From contig OX359249.1 in assembly GCA_947179485.1 (NCBI GenBank), positions 1,798,001 to 1,862,000 of the forward strand: DNA of 64,000 nucleotides. The letters run 5' to 3'. A program made the translations under genes and the position numbers. Shown here piece after piece: positions 11,288 through 22,740 of the stretch. Position 1 is the first letter of the stretch. Each line of letters begins with the position of its first letter. The notes beneath the pieces were generated by a model, which worked only from the letters and a program-made list of their open reading frames with translations, searched no databases and was not told where the DNA came from. Source of the stretch: Allacma fusca (Eukaryota; Arthropoda; Collembola; Symphypleona; Sminthuridae).

Positions 11288-12858
11288 AATTTGTTGAGAC
11301 ACTTGAATTCATCTTCATCCTCATTCTCTTTCTTCCGACAATTTTTGTACGATACTTTCATTCCAGTTTCACTCTGGTTGCCAGGTTTCACCCTTATCTG
11401 CAAAGTACGTGTACGTTTATAGCGACATGAATGCATAACGGCCATTGAAGCTCGGGCTTTTAGCCGGTATAGCGCTGCTTTTCCCATGAAGCTTTCTTAT
11501 TACCAGTTGCACCACCAAATCCGGATAACATGAACCCTCAAGTCGTAAATAAATTAAACATAAATAAATTAAAATAACGGCAATACCTGTGGCCTGTGGT
11601 GACATTAACTTCAATAAGTATCAATTTCTTCCTCACGATCTCCCAGGAATTTTGTGCATTTTAATTTAATATTGTTGTTTCACTAAGCAAAGGTGTGTAA
11701 CAAATTTTGGAAATAATGAGAGGTGGGAGACTTCAGATTATCCTTGATAATATGCACTATTCTTGTAAATTCTCCTGCTTTTCAGCGTACTCCCTCAATG
11801 TATTTCAATACTAGAGTAATACATGTTAATAACATTGAATTCAATGACTTATGATCCTGTAAAATCGCAGCGCAACTTCCCATAATAATTACATTTAACT
11901 CGCACTTTCATTTGAATGGGGTGATCGTGAATACTGAATGTCAATTTCAAAATTTCAGTATACGTATTCTGGAATAGTAGTAAGGAATTGGTAAAGTCTT
12001 TCAACAATCAGGAACCGGAATCATGGAGCCCTGGCCTGGCCAAATGTAAGATGCGCGTCGACAGTAGTGTCGACACTACCTCATTCCTTTTTTACGTCCA
12101 ACTAATAGGAAATTCGAAATATTTCTATATTTTTATTTGAGAAAGGAACTCCACATTGTTCTCAATCGTTAGTACCTTTTCAGTTAGTAGGGGAAATAAT
12201 AGTTATTTTATTTAATTTCTATTCCAACCTCATCCGAAATGACAAATAATGTTGAATGTAGGTAAACCGTATTCGGTATTCTACTAATTATAAGAAACAG
12301 TATTATTATAAAATTATCTACCTTATACTAAAAGATTCATATAGTGAGGATGATGATTGATGATACCGGTTATCATGCTTATGTATATACAATTTCAAGC
12401 ATTGCAGATTACAAATTTATAAATGAATTTTTAAAAATAATCTCTCAAAAGGATTTTGTATTTACTTTGTTAATAATTTATTATTAATATAAAGTATATT
12501 GAAAAAGTAAAGAACAATGTTTTACATTCCATCTCAACAAAATCTCCAACAAGTAACTACCACAATTTAATTAAACTACCACTCAAAGCGACTGTAATGT
12601 ATCTGAATAATATGCAATGTGGCTCCTATGCTATGATTAGATCTTTTATAACCACCAACAGATATGGTTTTTCCATAATCATTAGCGTAAAGGAAATAAC
12701 GTATCCATGTACTAAATGGAACAGTCGTGTATACATTAAAATATACCATCATTATTTTTAAAGAAAAAACAAGTCACGGTTCTATAGACAATAGTAAATT
12801 AGATGAAGCTAGAAGCTACCACATAAAGAGATTTGTGTACTCAGGTAAATAGTATAGG
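11288..12858. other. Gene-free AT-rich stretch
   Basis: About 1.6 kb between the DOMON gene and the hAT element. The first part should contain the DOMON 5' UTR and promoter. A perfect 16-bp palindrome sits at 12064-12079. Nothing else was recognised. Confidence 0.5.
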
Positions 12859-12866
12859 CATAGGGT
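12859..12866. repeat. hAT target-site duplication, left copy CATAGGGT
   Basis: Identical to 14178-14185 at the other edge of the hAT element, and of the 8-bp length expected for hAT insertion. Confidence 0.92.
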
Positions 12867-14177
12867 TAGGGTTCCCAGACGTCCCGGAATGCCCGGGACA
12901 GTCCCGGAATGACAGTCGTTGTCCCGTGTCCCGGAAGGCTGTATTCCGGGACACGTAAATGTCCCGGAAACGTCGAGCTCAAAAAGTTGTGGAAGTTATT
13001 AAAGTTTTTAAGATAAAAATAAAATATTTCGTTCAAGAGGATCTCGATTCAAACGAGAGCATCATGTGCCATCTACATAAAACTAATAAAATCATAAAAG
13101 TGATTACAAGCGTAACAACATCACTTAATAATCAGGTAATAATTAACAAGGTCTAGGTTATACAATTCTATGTGCGAAGAGGTTGTCAATTCAAAAAATT
13201 GGTTACGTCGAAATGGCAAAGATAACCACACCCCTGCTAGGATTTTATTGTGTAAAGCGACTTTCTCTGTGAAATATGAAGAATTTTGGTATGTCATACC
13301 AGCAATGAAGTTGCTACGAAAGTAGAATGCCTAACCGAATGTTTCCTATATATTGTGCACATTATTGTACAACAAATGAATCGCCCATTTTGATGTTGAC
13401 GTGTAATGATTGTACCTCTACGGAGGTTTACGCCGTAACGAAATCTCTTCTGGGAAGTTCTGTAAACCGATACGGTAAATTTTACGGAAGTAGCGCTAAT
13501 GCAATTCTGAAACATTTACCCCCGCAACAAAACAAAAGCGCTTTGAACAGGATGGTTTGGATTTTTTTTCAAATCCCTGCAGACCTATTTAAGCAGACAT
13601 TTTGATTTCAGTGGTACTAAATTTTTTTGAAAATGGAACTACTAAATTTGTAATCAGAGGAATTCTTAGTATCTATGGATTATTTACTAAATATTGCCAT
13701 TGCACTCCGTATTAAATTAAACGAGGACCAACAGTACAATGAATTTTGCTTACTTCGTCAAACTTGAGTTTTTTATTTAGGTCGGTGATCGTGAGATCAG
13801 TCGGTGCAAAGTGGGCTGAGTTTTTAAGATAGATCAATGTCCTGAACTATTCAAGCTTGTGTCGTTCGTGCTATTAATTCCTGTTAGCAACGATTTTGCA
13901 GAAAGTTATTTCAGCCTAATGAAGAAAGTTTGGACAGTTGAGAGAAACTTATGTCAACAAAACTTGTGAAGGCAGAGCTTTAAGTCAGGCTTAGTGTGCC
14001 CTTTACATGTTGTGAATTGCAAAGAAACCATGGTTTCTTTTTTAACCAAACCGGAAAACAAAAAAATGGTATTAGATACCAAAAAGGCTGAAAAATAGAA
14101 TTAGGAATCGTGTATAAGTAAACAAAATTTAAAATTATTTTGTCCCGGAATGACGTTTCAAAAAAGTGGGAACCCTA
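12867..14177. mobile_element. hAT-family DNA transposon, decayed, 1,311 bp
   Basis: The ends are exact 11-bp inverted repeats, TAGGGTTCCCA at 12867-12877 and TGGGAACCCTA at 14167-14177. They are flanked by a perfect 8-bp target duplication, CATAGGGT, at 12859-12866 and 14178-14185. Eight-base duplications and short TIRs are hAT hallmarks. Inside, 13838-13969 translates to a hAT C-terminal dimerisation motif (CPELFKLVSFVLLIPVSNDF followed by AESYFSLMKKVW). The transposase is otherwise broken by stops and frameshifts and is far shorter than an autonomous copy. The left end carries clustered GTCCCGGAA/TTCCGGGAC motifs. Confidence 0.93.
13838..13969 (+). pseudogene. hAT transposase remnant, C-terminal dimerisation region
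   Basis: This open stretch ends in TGA and reads as the family's C-terminal dimerisation block (IPVSNDFAESYFSLMKKVW). The frame is closed shortly upstream. Matching upstream sequence (a KWAEFL-like stretch) appears in another frame, so a frameshift has split the gene. Confidence 0.75.
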
Positions 14178-14185
14178 CATAGGGT
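14178..14185. repeat. hAT target-site duplication, right copy CATAGGGT
   Basis: Identical to 12859-12866. An unmutated pair suggests a fairly recent insertion, although the internal coding sequence is already broken. Confidence 0.92.
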
Positions 14186-14756
14186 GTACAAATTTTTACA
14201 CTGATCTAATATATTAGGGTGTATAAATAACCGTATAAATTTGGACAATATTTTCCAACATTTTTCAGGGGGCTTTAGCATTGACAAATCCAAACCCGGT
14301 CTCCCTCACTACCAGAAACATAAAAAAAAAGAAATACAACGTAAAGAGTTCTATACACAGCAGAGATGTCCAAATGAAATTGCCTTCCTTCAACACTCTT
14401 AAAACAACAATATTCCTGTATGCATCCATATTTATAAATAAACCCAGATGTGAATAAAATCAAACATTTGGCAATATTTTGCAAACCTAAAATCGTCTTG
14501 CACGACAAGGAGAAATTATTCCTGTAAAATTTTAGTTCTGTCTAGCATGATTTATTTTTATGCTGCCGACAGGCACAAAATCTTCCCACCAAGCATTAAC
14601 TTAGTCTTTTACACAGCTGAGCTTTTAACTTGTTGCATGCATACAATTTCAGCAGCCATTTTGAGAGATGCATCTGTGGGGTTGCTCTTCTCCGCATGGA
14701 TAAACCGACATTTACTCAAGCAAGTAATTTCAGAAAAGTACCTGATCAAGATAATA

Positions 14757-17700
14757 ATGGATTTTACAATCTTGGAAAAAGTTTGCAGTGAGCTGAATCT
14801 AGGAGTAGATTATCTGGAAATCTTTCGAAGTAAGTAAATTTAATTATTTTGTGATATTCTGAAATTTCTTAACCTACTTGTACATGCATACAATCGCGAG
14901 TTTGTTCTTATTATTATTTACTCAGCCATTTCAAATAGCTGCTAATTTTGTTCTGTCTTCATAAAGATATTTGTATTCAATAATTTCGAAAATATGCTTT
15001 ATCAAAGAATAATTCGTACAAAAAACCCAGTCAGTTTAAATTCTTAGCTACTGCTTGCTAAATAATGTGTACTTATTACAAGAGATTTGAAGTTGGATGT
15101 AAACTAAATCAAATGACAAATGAATAACATTCAATTGTAAAAATTTCAGCACATTTCTTGGATGACAACACAATGGAACTGACTTTGAAGGACGACGAGC
15201 TGAAGGAAGAACTAAGATTAATCGTACCGCCGACAGGTCATCGCATTGCCATCATCAATTTATTTAAAAAATATCTGGCGAATAATCAGGTAACGTGTTT
15301 ATTCTGCAAATTAAGCATGCAAATGAAGTGGGGTGTATTTTGGAAGCACCTTCAACAAGCTCATAAATTTAACACTCTTTGCAAGAATTTTAAGTGTCCT
15401 GTATGTGACTCAACTTTTATATGGTTTAATTCTTTTCGAAGACATTTTGAAGTGCATAGTAAATATTCTAATGTAATTTTGGACACACAATATTCTTCAC
15501 CACAAAATGTTCCAAGTGATACCTATTCCGATGTGGGGTGCCCCGGCAATTTTGTGGAGCAGGCACAAACCGATGAAGATGAATTGCAAAAGCTAATGAA
15601 CGAGATGGAAAAACATATAGTTTGTTTTATTGTAAAACTTCAATCGACCGGAAAAATTCCTCTTAGCCTTTGCGCTGAAATTATTTGTATGATGCGAACT
15701 TTAATTGAGAATGTAGTTGGAATTTGTACAGCAACATTTATAGCAAACCCGCATGCAACAAAAAGTGATATTTTGTCCGGTCTTAGCGACATATTCAAGT
15801 ACGTGAAATCTCAGTACCTCGTCGAAAAATTTCTAAAAGACAAAGGGTATTACAACGAGCCAGAAGAAATTATCCTTGGTTTAAAACATAAATTGACCAG
15901 CAGAAAGGGCATCACCACTACCAGAATTGTCTACGACACCTACCAATACGTGCCTATATCGAAAACGTTACGATGCGTCCTCGAGTTACCGGGAGTGCTG
16001 GAAAGTGTATTTTCAACAATTAGTGACTCCAATTATTCAACATCGCTATGTACATACTCAAATCCATTGAATGGCCATCATTTCCAGCGTCAAAAATCAT
16101 TTAGTTACGACATGCAAATCCCTTTCGTTTATATTCTCTTGTATTTTGATGAAGTTGAAGTAGCAAATCCACTATCTTCCAGAGCCGGACTTCACAAAAT
16201 AGGAAACTGCTACATTTCTGTCCCGAATATCCACCCAGTTTTCAATTCCAAGCTTGAAAATATTTTTCACTGCATGACATTTAAATCCAAAGACATGTCG
16301 AGGTACTCATTGGAAGTGATATTAAATCCACTAATTCAGGAGTTGCGGAAATTGGAGAACGATGGGTTGTCAGTGTCTTGTGATAGTTACTCGGGAAATA
16401 TACAAGTTAGATTAGGACAGGTTATCGGAGATAATTTGGGGATCCATCAACTATTTGGATTCTGTCAATCATTTTCATCCAATTATTATTGCCGATTTTG
16501 TAGAATGTCCAAATTTCAATGCCAAACTTCCGGGACATCCAGCAAGCAATATTTAAGAAACAAAAATAATTACTGTACGGATTTGCAGAAACTGACGCCA
16601 GCAGAAACTGGAATCAAGTCGCCGTCAGTTTTTAATGATTTGGAGTATTTTCACATAACTGAAAACTATGCTGTGGACATCATGCACGACTTATTTGAAG
16701 GAATTATTCCTTTAGACATAAAATTGGCTCTGGCAGATGTTATCCGTAATAACCGAGCATCTATAGAGGTGCTCAATTACCGATTAGCAAACTTTAAATA
16801 TGGCAACTATCAAAATTCGAAGCCAAGTCCCTTAAATTTAAATAAGTTGTATAGCAGTGATACGAAGATGGGGCAGACAGCCGGGCAAATGATATGTCTC
16901 ACATTTTGCTTCCCTTTCCTATTTGGCGATTTATTCAACTCAGAAGATCCTTACTACAATTTAGTGCTTTTAACGCTGGATATTGTGACGATAATTATGT
17001 CTCCAGAAGTGAATGACGCTAAGCTAATTGAACTTAAACATTTAATAGAAGATCATCATTATTTTTACCAAAAATTATCGCAAGCAAATTTAAGACCGAA
17101 ACATCATTTTATGGTTCACTACCCTCATCTGATTCAAGAAATCGGTGCACTAATTCGGTATTGGACAATGCGCAACGAAGGCCGCCATAAATTTTTTAAA
17201 GGTGTGGCTCGTATTTGTAGTAATTTCAAGAATATTTGCAAAACTGTCACCAATCGAAATCAGATATACACAAGTTACAAATTCTTGCTTTCAGAACCTT
17301 TTGTTCCATCAGAAGTACTTGAAGTGGGTGCAGCCACAGTAAAAATTGAGGATACGGATTTTAAAGAAATTATAAGCTTATATTTTGGAAGTTCAAACAT
17401 TGAAATTACAGTGTTAGACGAGACAATACAAAACTCAAAAAGCTTAAAACGAAATGATTACATTTTGCTCAATAATGATTGTGATGGGCCCATATTTGCG
17501 CGCATACAATTGTTGTTCAATTACAACGGGAAAATATACATAGCGTGCTGTAAAATAGAAGCCAACTACGAATCACATTATAGAGCTTACAAAATTGGTA
17601 ATCAGTTGGAATCCATTGTAATACAAATAACGGATTTATTGTCAACTGAGCCAGTCGAAGTCTTCCCAAACTTTACTAGTGAAAATAAGTGGTTACAACT

Positions 17701-20163
17701 GCATCATGTACTATAGTATTAATATCATTTTTTACTAATTGTAGATCTCAAGTGAACCAACAGCTGATGCATATTCACAGGTATTTACTTAAACCACATG
17801 TAAAATTTCAAACAAGTTATTATTTTAGTAAACAAGCGGCTCACACTCGAGGAAACTAATTTTATAATGTTTTGTTTTAGGAATCAGTGACTGTTTTGTT
17901 TCCAATTGAAACCAATTCGACAGATTCGTCGCAAAATTCCACTACTCAGGTTCCTATGACAGCAACCAAGCGTGCGAGGAAGCGGAAAATATTCTTTGAT
18001 GAGGATGACGAAATGACAGTAAAATTCATAACAAATCTAACGTTGTTGTTTTCATTTGTAGCCCCCCGCTCATATTAGGGAATAATTCAAATTCACTAAA
18101 ACATACTAATTACCATTTGTGGTTTTTGGATTGTTACTCGGACTGGAAAATACAGCTAGGAAAATATCTGAAAATATTTTTAAACAATATTTCTATACTT
18201 TTTATTATTATTCTAAAATTTTGTATACATTCCACAAACTTTGAACCTTTGCGGCAGAAATAATTTTTGATCCCTATTCCTTGATCGAATCTAATGAACT
18301 AAAGCTGCAATCCCGAAGAACTGATTCCTTGCGGGTTGGGGAAACCGCAAATGTTTATGGTCATGGTTACCCTGTGCATGCTACTACTTGAAATCATTGC
18401 TAATAAATCAGTTTGTGATTTTATTTCAGAAAGTCCAAGAAGTTCTGATCAAATATGACAAGAAAATGCGTGTAACATTTGGGGAAGAAATTATCAAAAC
18501 CGCGGAATCTTTGAAGCCTCTTCCTCCCAAATTGCGGAGACATTTAGTAAAATTATTATGCCAAGATTTAGTTGAAAAATGTCATTCGGCAGTGTATGTA
18601 TAATATTTACACCTGGTATTTATATAGTATTTAGTTATTAGACATACATACAATGAATGCCTGGATAATATTTACAGACCTTCTACTGATCAGAGGAATC
18701 AGTTAGCGGAATGTATCGTGTCTCAATTATACCCGACATTTAGTGGAAAGGAGTGGAAAGAGCTTAAGGTACTTGATCCAGAAAGTTAATCCGCAATATG
18801 CATGAACTGTATTTGATATAAAATGTGCATAATGATTTCACAGGATTCGTACTACACGCAGTCATCAACCATTGTCCATCCTGTCACTGGAAAGAAAACA
18901 TCGCTTTCTCCATCAGGGTACATTCAGTATCACTTCAAAAACTTTTGGAGCTCGATCCGACAAAACAATGGTTCCGTAAAAATGAAATCAACTGGAGATC
19001 CGATCGCTGAGGAAACTAATGAGCAGCGTAAAATCTATAGATATTTTAATGTATACTTATGTGTACCTACGTAGGTATTAATTCTAATTTTATATGTTGA
19101 TTACATATTTTTGATATTGTATATACACTCATTTTCAGCTGAATTGAATACAGAAGCTGTGAACATGAAAAACTGGTTGTATAATCATGCGTCTCCACCG
19201 CAGAAAGTATTTGAGTATATGTTTAAAACATTTGCGGTCCGACGGAAGGAACTTCTCAAGTGCAAACTTGCAGGCGACTACACCAAGTTTTTGATCGAAT
19301 GGCCCAGACTTTTGGATACTCCCGGAGTGGTGGGTTGTTTTGTAATTTGTTTCAATCGCTTCAATGTATGTTATTGTTCTGTTTGTATAATTAATATTTT
19401 GTTTTATTTGAATGGTTTGCAGATTGAAAATGATTTTAGCCAGTCCTATCCACTTGTTTCAGACAACTTGTCTTCAAAATGGGAATCGGTTGCAATAAAA
19501 GTGTGTATGTACTTCGCGTCGATTAAGAAATCACTTAGTTCGTTTGGGATAACGGGGTATTCAGGTAAGTGAATAATTGCAACCGCCACGAATTATAATA
19601 CTATAATGCGTTGACTTTATGTGCCTATATCTTTGTCAATTTCAGAAGACAAATGCGCTACAGCAGCATTTTTCATGCTAGCCGTGATACTACGCACGAG
19701 GATTAGGAAGATGACACAAATGGACAGTCTCAAATCGTTTGTACAAGTCATCAATGTAATTTAACCCAGTCACAATAATTGCATTTCGGCAAGAAATTGA
19801 AAGCATTACTTTGATGTGAAACTAATAATGTGGTATGTTTTATAGACATTTGAAGACGTGGACTCCTTTGCAGCAGGATTTCCAGACACTGCGATTCTAA
19901 TTATATGTAAAGGGGCATTGGAAACTCTGGAATTGGAAGAATTTTTCGTTGTATTTAACTCAAGAGCTATTCGGAAGGAGACTTTTATTTCTGCTGTTGA
20001 TTTGGCTTTCAAAATTCTTTACGTATTTAACTTGCCATTTCCATCTAGCTGTGGCTCTTTGTGGCAATTTCTTGATTACCATATTTACGACATGGTTCAA
20101 AAACAGCCCTTGTCTCCCGGTGTTTCAGAATTGTCTGCATTTATAAGCCAGGAATCCATTTAA
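14757..20163 (+). CDS. SAM domain - C2H2 - tnp2/CACTA-type transposase - SAMD3-like fusion protein
   Basis: My model has 11 exons: 14757-14829, 15150-17707, 17745-17780, 17881-18018, 18430-18593, 18678-18768, 18844-19027, 19139-19329, 19423-19564, 19646-19755 and 19846-20163 (TAA), in phase throughout, about 1,334 residues. Exon 1 and the start of exon 2 form a SAM domain (residues about 1-70). Next come two C2H2 zinc fingers (about 74-130), then a tnp2-type transposase region. Its candidate catalytic acids are Asp in YFDEVEV (about 358), Asp in GDNLGIH (about 452) and Glu in RNEGRHKFFK (about 700). The family-typical DIMHDLFEG is near 537. The C-terminal exons resemble vertebrate SAMD3-like proteins (TFAVRRKELL, a WPRL segment, FPDTAILI, LYVFNLPFP). 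The exon 2 to 3 intron would be only 37 nt; if it is not spliced, the protein ends at TAG 17714-17716 and the rest is a second unit. I saw no TIRs, so element and domesticated gene are both possible. Confidence 0.75.
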
Positions 20164-20284
20164 TATATTCCTTTGCCATTGTCATGTAAATTGATACCAT
20201 TTTCATTCTCATTTTATTTTATTATCAATTTTGTAATTATTATTGTTACACAATTTATTGTTTGGTTGACCACCGGTGATATAT

Positions 20285-20290
20285 AATAAA
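20285..20290 (+). promoter_or_regulatory. Poly(A) signal AATAAA of the SAM-transposase gene
   Basis: Located about 120 nt after the TAA stop of the final exon, which supports 20163 as the true end of a transcribed unit. Confidence 0.55.
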
Positions 20291-22471
20291 TAAAATTTAT
20301 TCGAAAAGTCCATGCAAATTAATTTAATTATTGACGTTACTGAATAGAAACTGCATAATTATTCAGTGAGCAAGAATACAGTAAACTGGTGGAAAGCTTA
20401 ATTTATGCCCGGGTCCAACCTGAATTGCTTCACGGTAACAGTATGAATATTTTCTTCCCGGACAGGATTAACATTTTCATCCTTAAGACAGTCCTTTCCG
20501 TACTTAACTACACTTTGACCGCAGTGCAGGATTAAATTACATCTGGACATGCAATGTTCACCAAATGGTTGCGTCCGGATTTAAATAATCGACCGGGCAG
20601 GAATATTTTCCAACCGCTTTTTTAAGAGTGAAACCTTCGAAGGTAATTTTTTGAAAAAACGCATTCCTTCATCCTTCTATTAAAGGAAGTCTTCAAAATA
20701 TTTTTCCTTCCTTCAGCCCTATTTTACTTATTAATTTAAGGCCTCCAGCCTTCAGCCTTCAAAACCAATCAGCCTTCATAACACGAAATACCATACAAAT
20801 GCATTTAAATAACCATTTTGCAGGCAAAACACCTGAAAATCAGCAATACAATTTACTCAATTGAGTTCGTTTATTAAAATCAGTAGCAATGAAGTAAGTC
20901 TCATTGTGCATATAACTGTACATTTGTGCATTTAATTTGTAGAGTTTTTAGTACACTTCATTGTTGTATTTGTAACTATCTATTGTAGCTGATTGCATGT
21001 GCGAAGCCTTCTAAGTAAAAGAGGGCTACTTTACATACTTCCTTCCTTACTTACAAATATGGTTTTTTCTTTGTAATAATCCCAAACGCAACAGAATTAA
21101 TAGCTAAACTTGAAGTGAATAGCATGAAACTAAAACTATTGTATATATTGCCTTATATAATGCATTTGGTGTCTGATCATAGGAAGGTACCGTATTTTGT
21201 CTGGAAATCTCTGGTCACTCTTGAGAAAGCAAAATGTCTGAAAAGCTGGCTGACAACACAAGAAGACGAATATATAATTACGCATTTAAATTTATATTTT
21301 AATGTATCGTCGACTTTTCGACATCATTGGTAATTGGTACTACTGTTTTTAGATAATTTACAACAACAAGGTAAACTAACAAGCAACATTATACTCGGCT
21401 CTTCGCCCTTTCGCATATAAAACACCAACAATTATGTGGAATTAGTTAATAGGACGAAAAATACAGATTGTGCGTAACTAATTACCAGAATTTAAAGGGG
21501 AGACACTTAAATGCACAACATGGGATCATCCCACGATAGATTTTGACCCAACGAATAAAAATCTTCGCAAGACAGATTTTTGCCCGACACATCACAATTT
21601 TTACATGATGGATTGGAATTATCGCACGACAGAATAACTAATTTGCAAATACATTTGACCTGTGCATATTTACACGACCAAACATAAGCATGGTGTTGCA
21701 AAAAAAGAATTCTCCTGAACTAGTCCATACTCCATACATAAAACATTAAAGGGGCTAGGGTAAAAAGTATGTACTAGATACATGCCCAATTTCTTAGCTA
21801 AATTTCTTTCGGATTTTTCAAAATATATTTCATTCTCATAAGTCAAAAAACGTTCATAGAATTTTTACTCCTTGATCATTAACTCTTTCGTCGTTTGGAT
21901 CCGTTAGTGATACTTATCTCTTACTACCGCTACGATTACTGTACGGAACTCTCAAAAATACTGAAATTCGCACTCAGTGAATTCGTATTACGCCAATAAC
22001 GTGTTCAAAATGTTCGAATGTAAAATGTTCAATTTACATATGTACGTAGCTTCGCTCGCATATAAGAACACCTTGCACTTTGCTCTAATTTTACTGGCCA
22101 TGCCCACAATTCGTAACGAAGGGGCAGAGACCATTAAGACATCTTCAAAATTTGTTTCAAATTATCAAAAATCGAAAAAATCAATGCGTAAAGAATTTCA
22201 TACAAAAAATTTATTCAACTAACTAGGATTTTCTAAAAATTTGAAAGTGTAAAAAAATATTTAAAACTTAAAATTCATGGTACTGACACTTTTCGGCCCA
22301 GTGGAGTGAGATGAAATACTACATTTTGAGTTTAAAAAATATTTTCTAAAACATGTGGGAAGGGAACACAAATTTTTTAGCATCGTTTCTTGTACGGGTC
22401 TGTGATGGGCGAGGAATTAAAAAAGAGATTCAAATTTTGCCCATTTTACTGATACTCTTGCAGCCAGTTGC
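20291..22471. other. Gene-free stretch with simple and degenerate repeats
   Basis: No gene is supported. At 20620-20790 the sequence is rich in CCTTC, including degenerate tandem AGCCTTC units. At about 21512-21650 there is a degenerate repeat. A 58-codon open frame on the minus strand (about 20398-20575) has no start or homology that I can support. Confidence 0.5.
21512..21650. repeat. Degenerate short tandem repeat
   Basis: The complement shows diverged units of roughly 25-30 bp built on GTCGTGCGATAATT, GTCTTGCGAAGATTT and ATCGTGGGATGAT. Copy borders are unclear. Confidence 0.4.
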
Positions 22472-22740
22472 TCACGGTGGTATTCAAGTTACATTTGGAC
22501 ACTCGCACTAACACTAGAACTAGCTTGAGTGTGAGTCATAGAATGAGTGGGAGTACTAGTGAGGATGGAATACAAGTTTCCGCCACTCAGAAATGAAACC
22601 AGCACTCACGTGAGTGAACCATTTAAGGTGGGAAACATGTGAAGTAGTTATATGTAGTTACCAGCATAAGAACAACTCATTTATACTGACGAATTTAATT
22701 CCAAGAAGAAAACAATTTATTATTGGAATTTTACCACAAA

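Noticed and set aside
20398..20575. 58-codon minus-strand open frame ending LDPGIN
   Set aside because: It is short, with no convincing start, splice site or family resemblance. It could be a decayed exon but cannot be supported.
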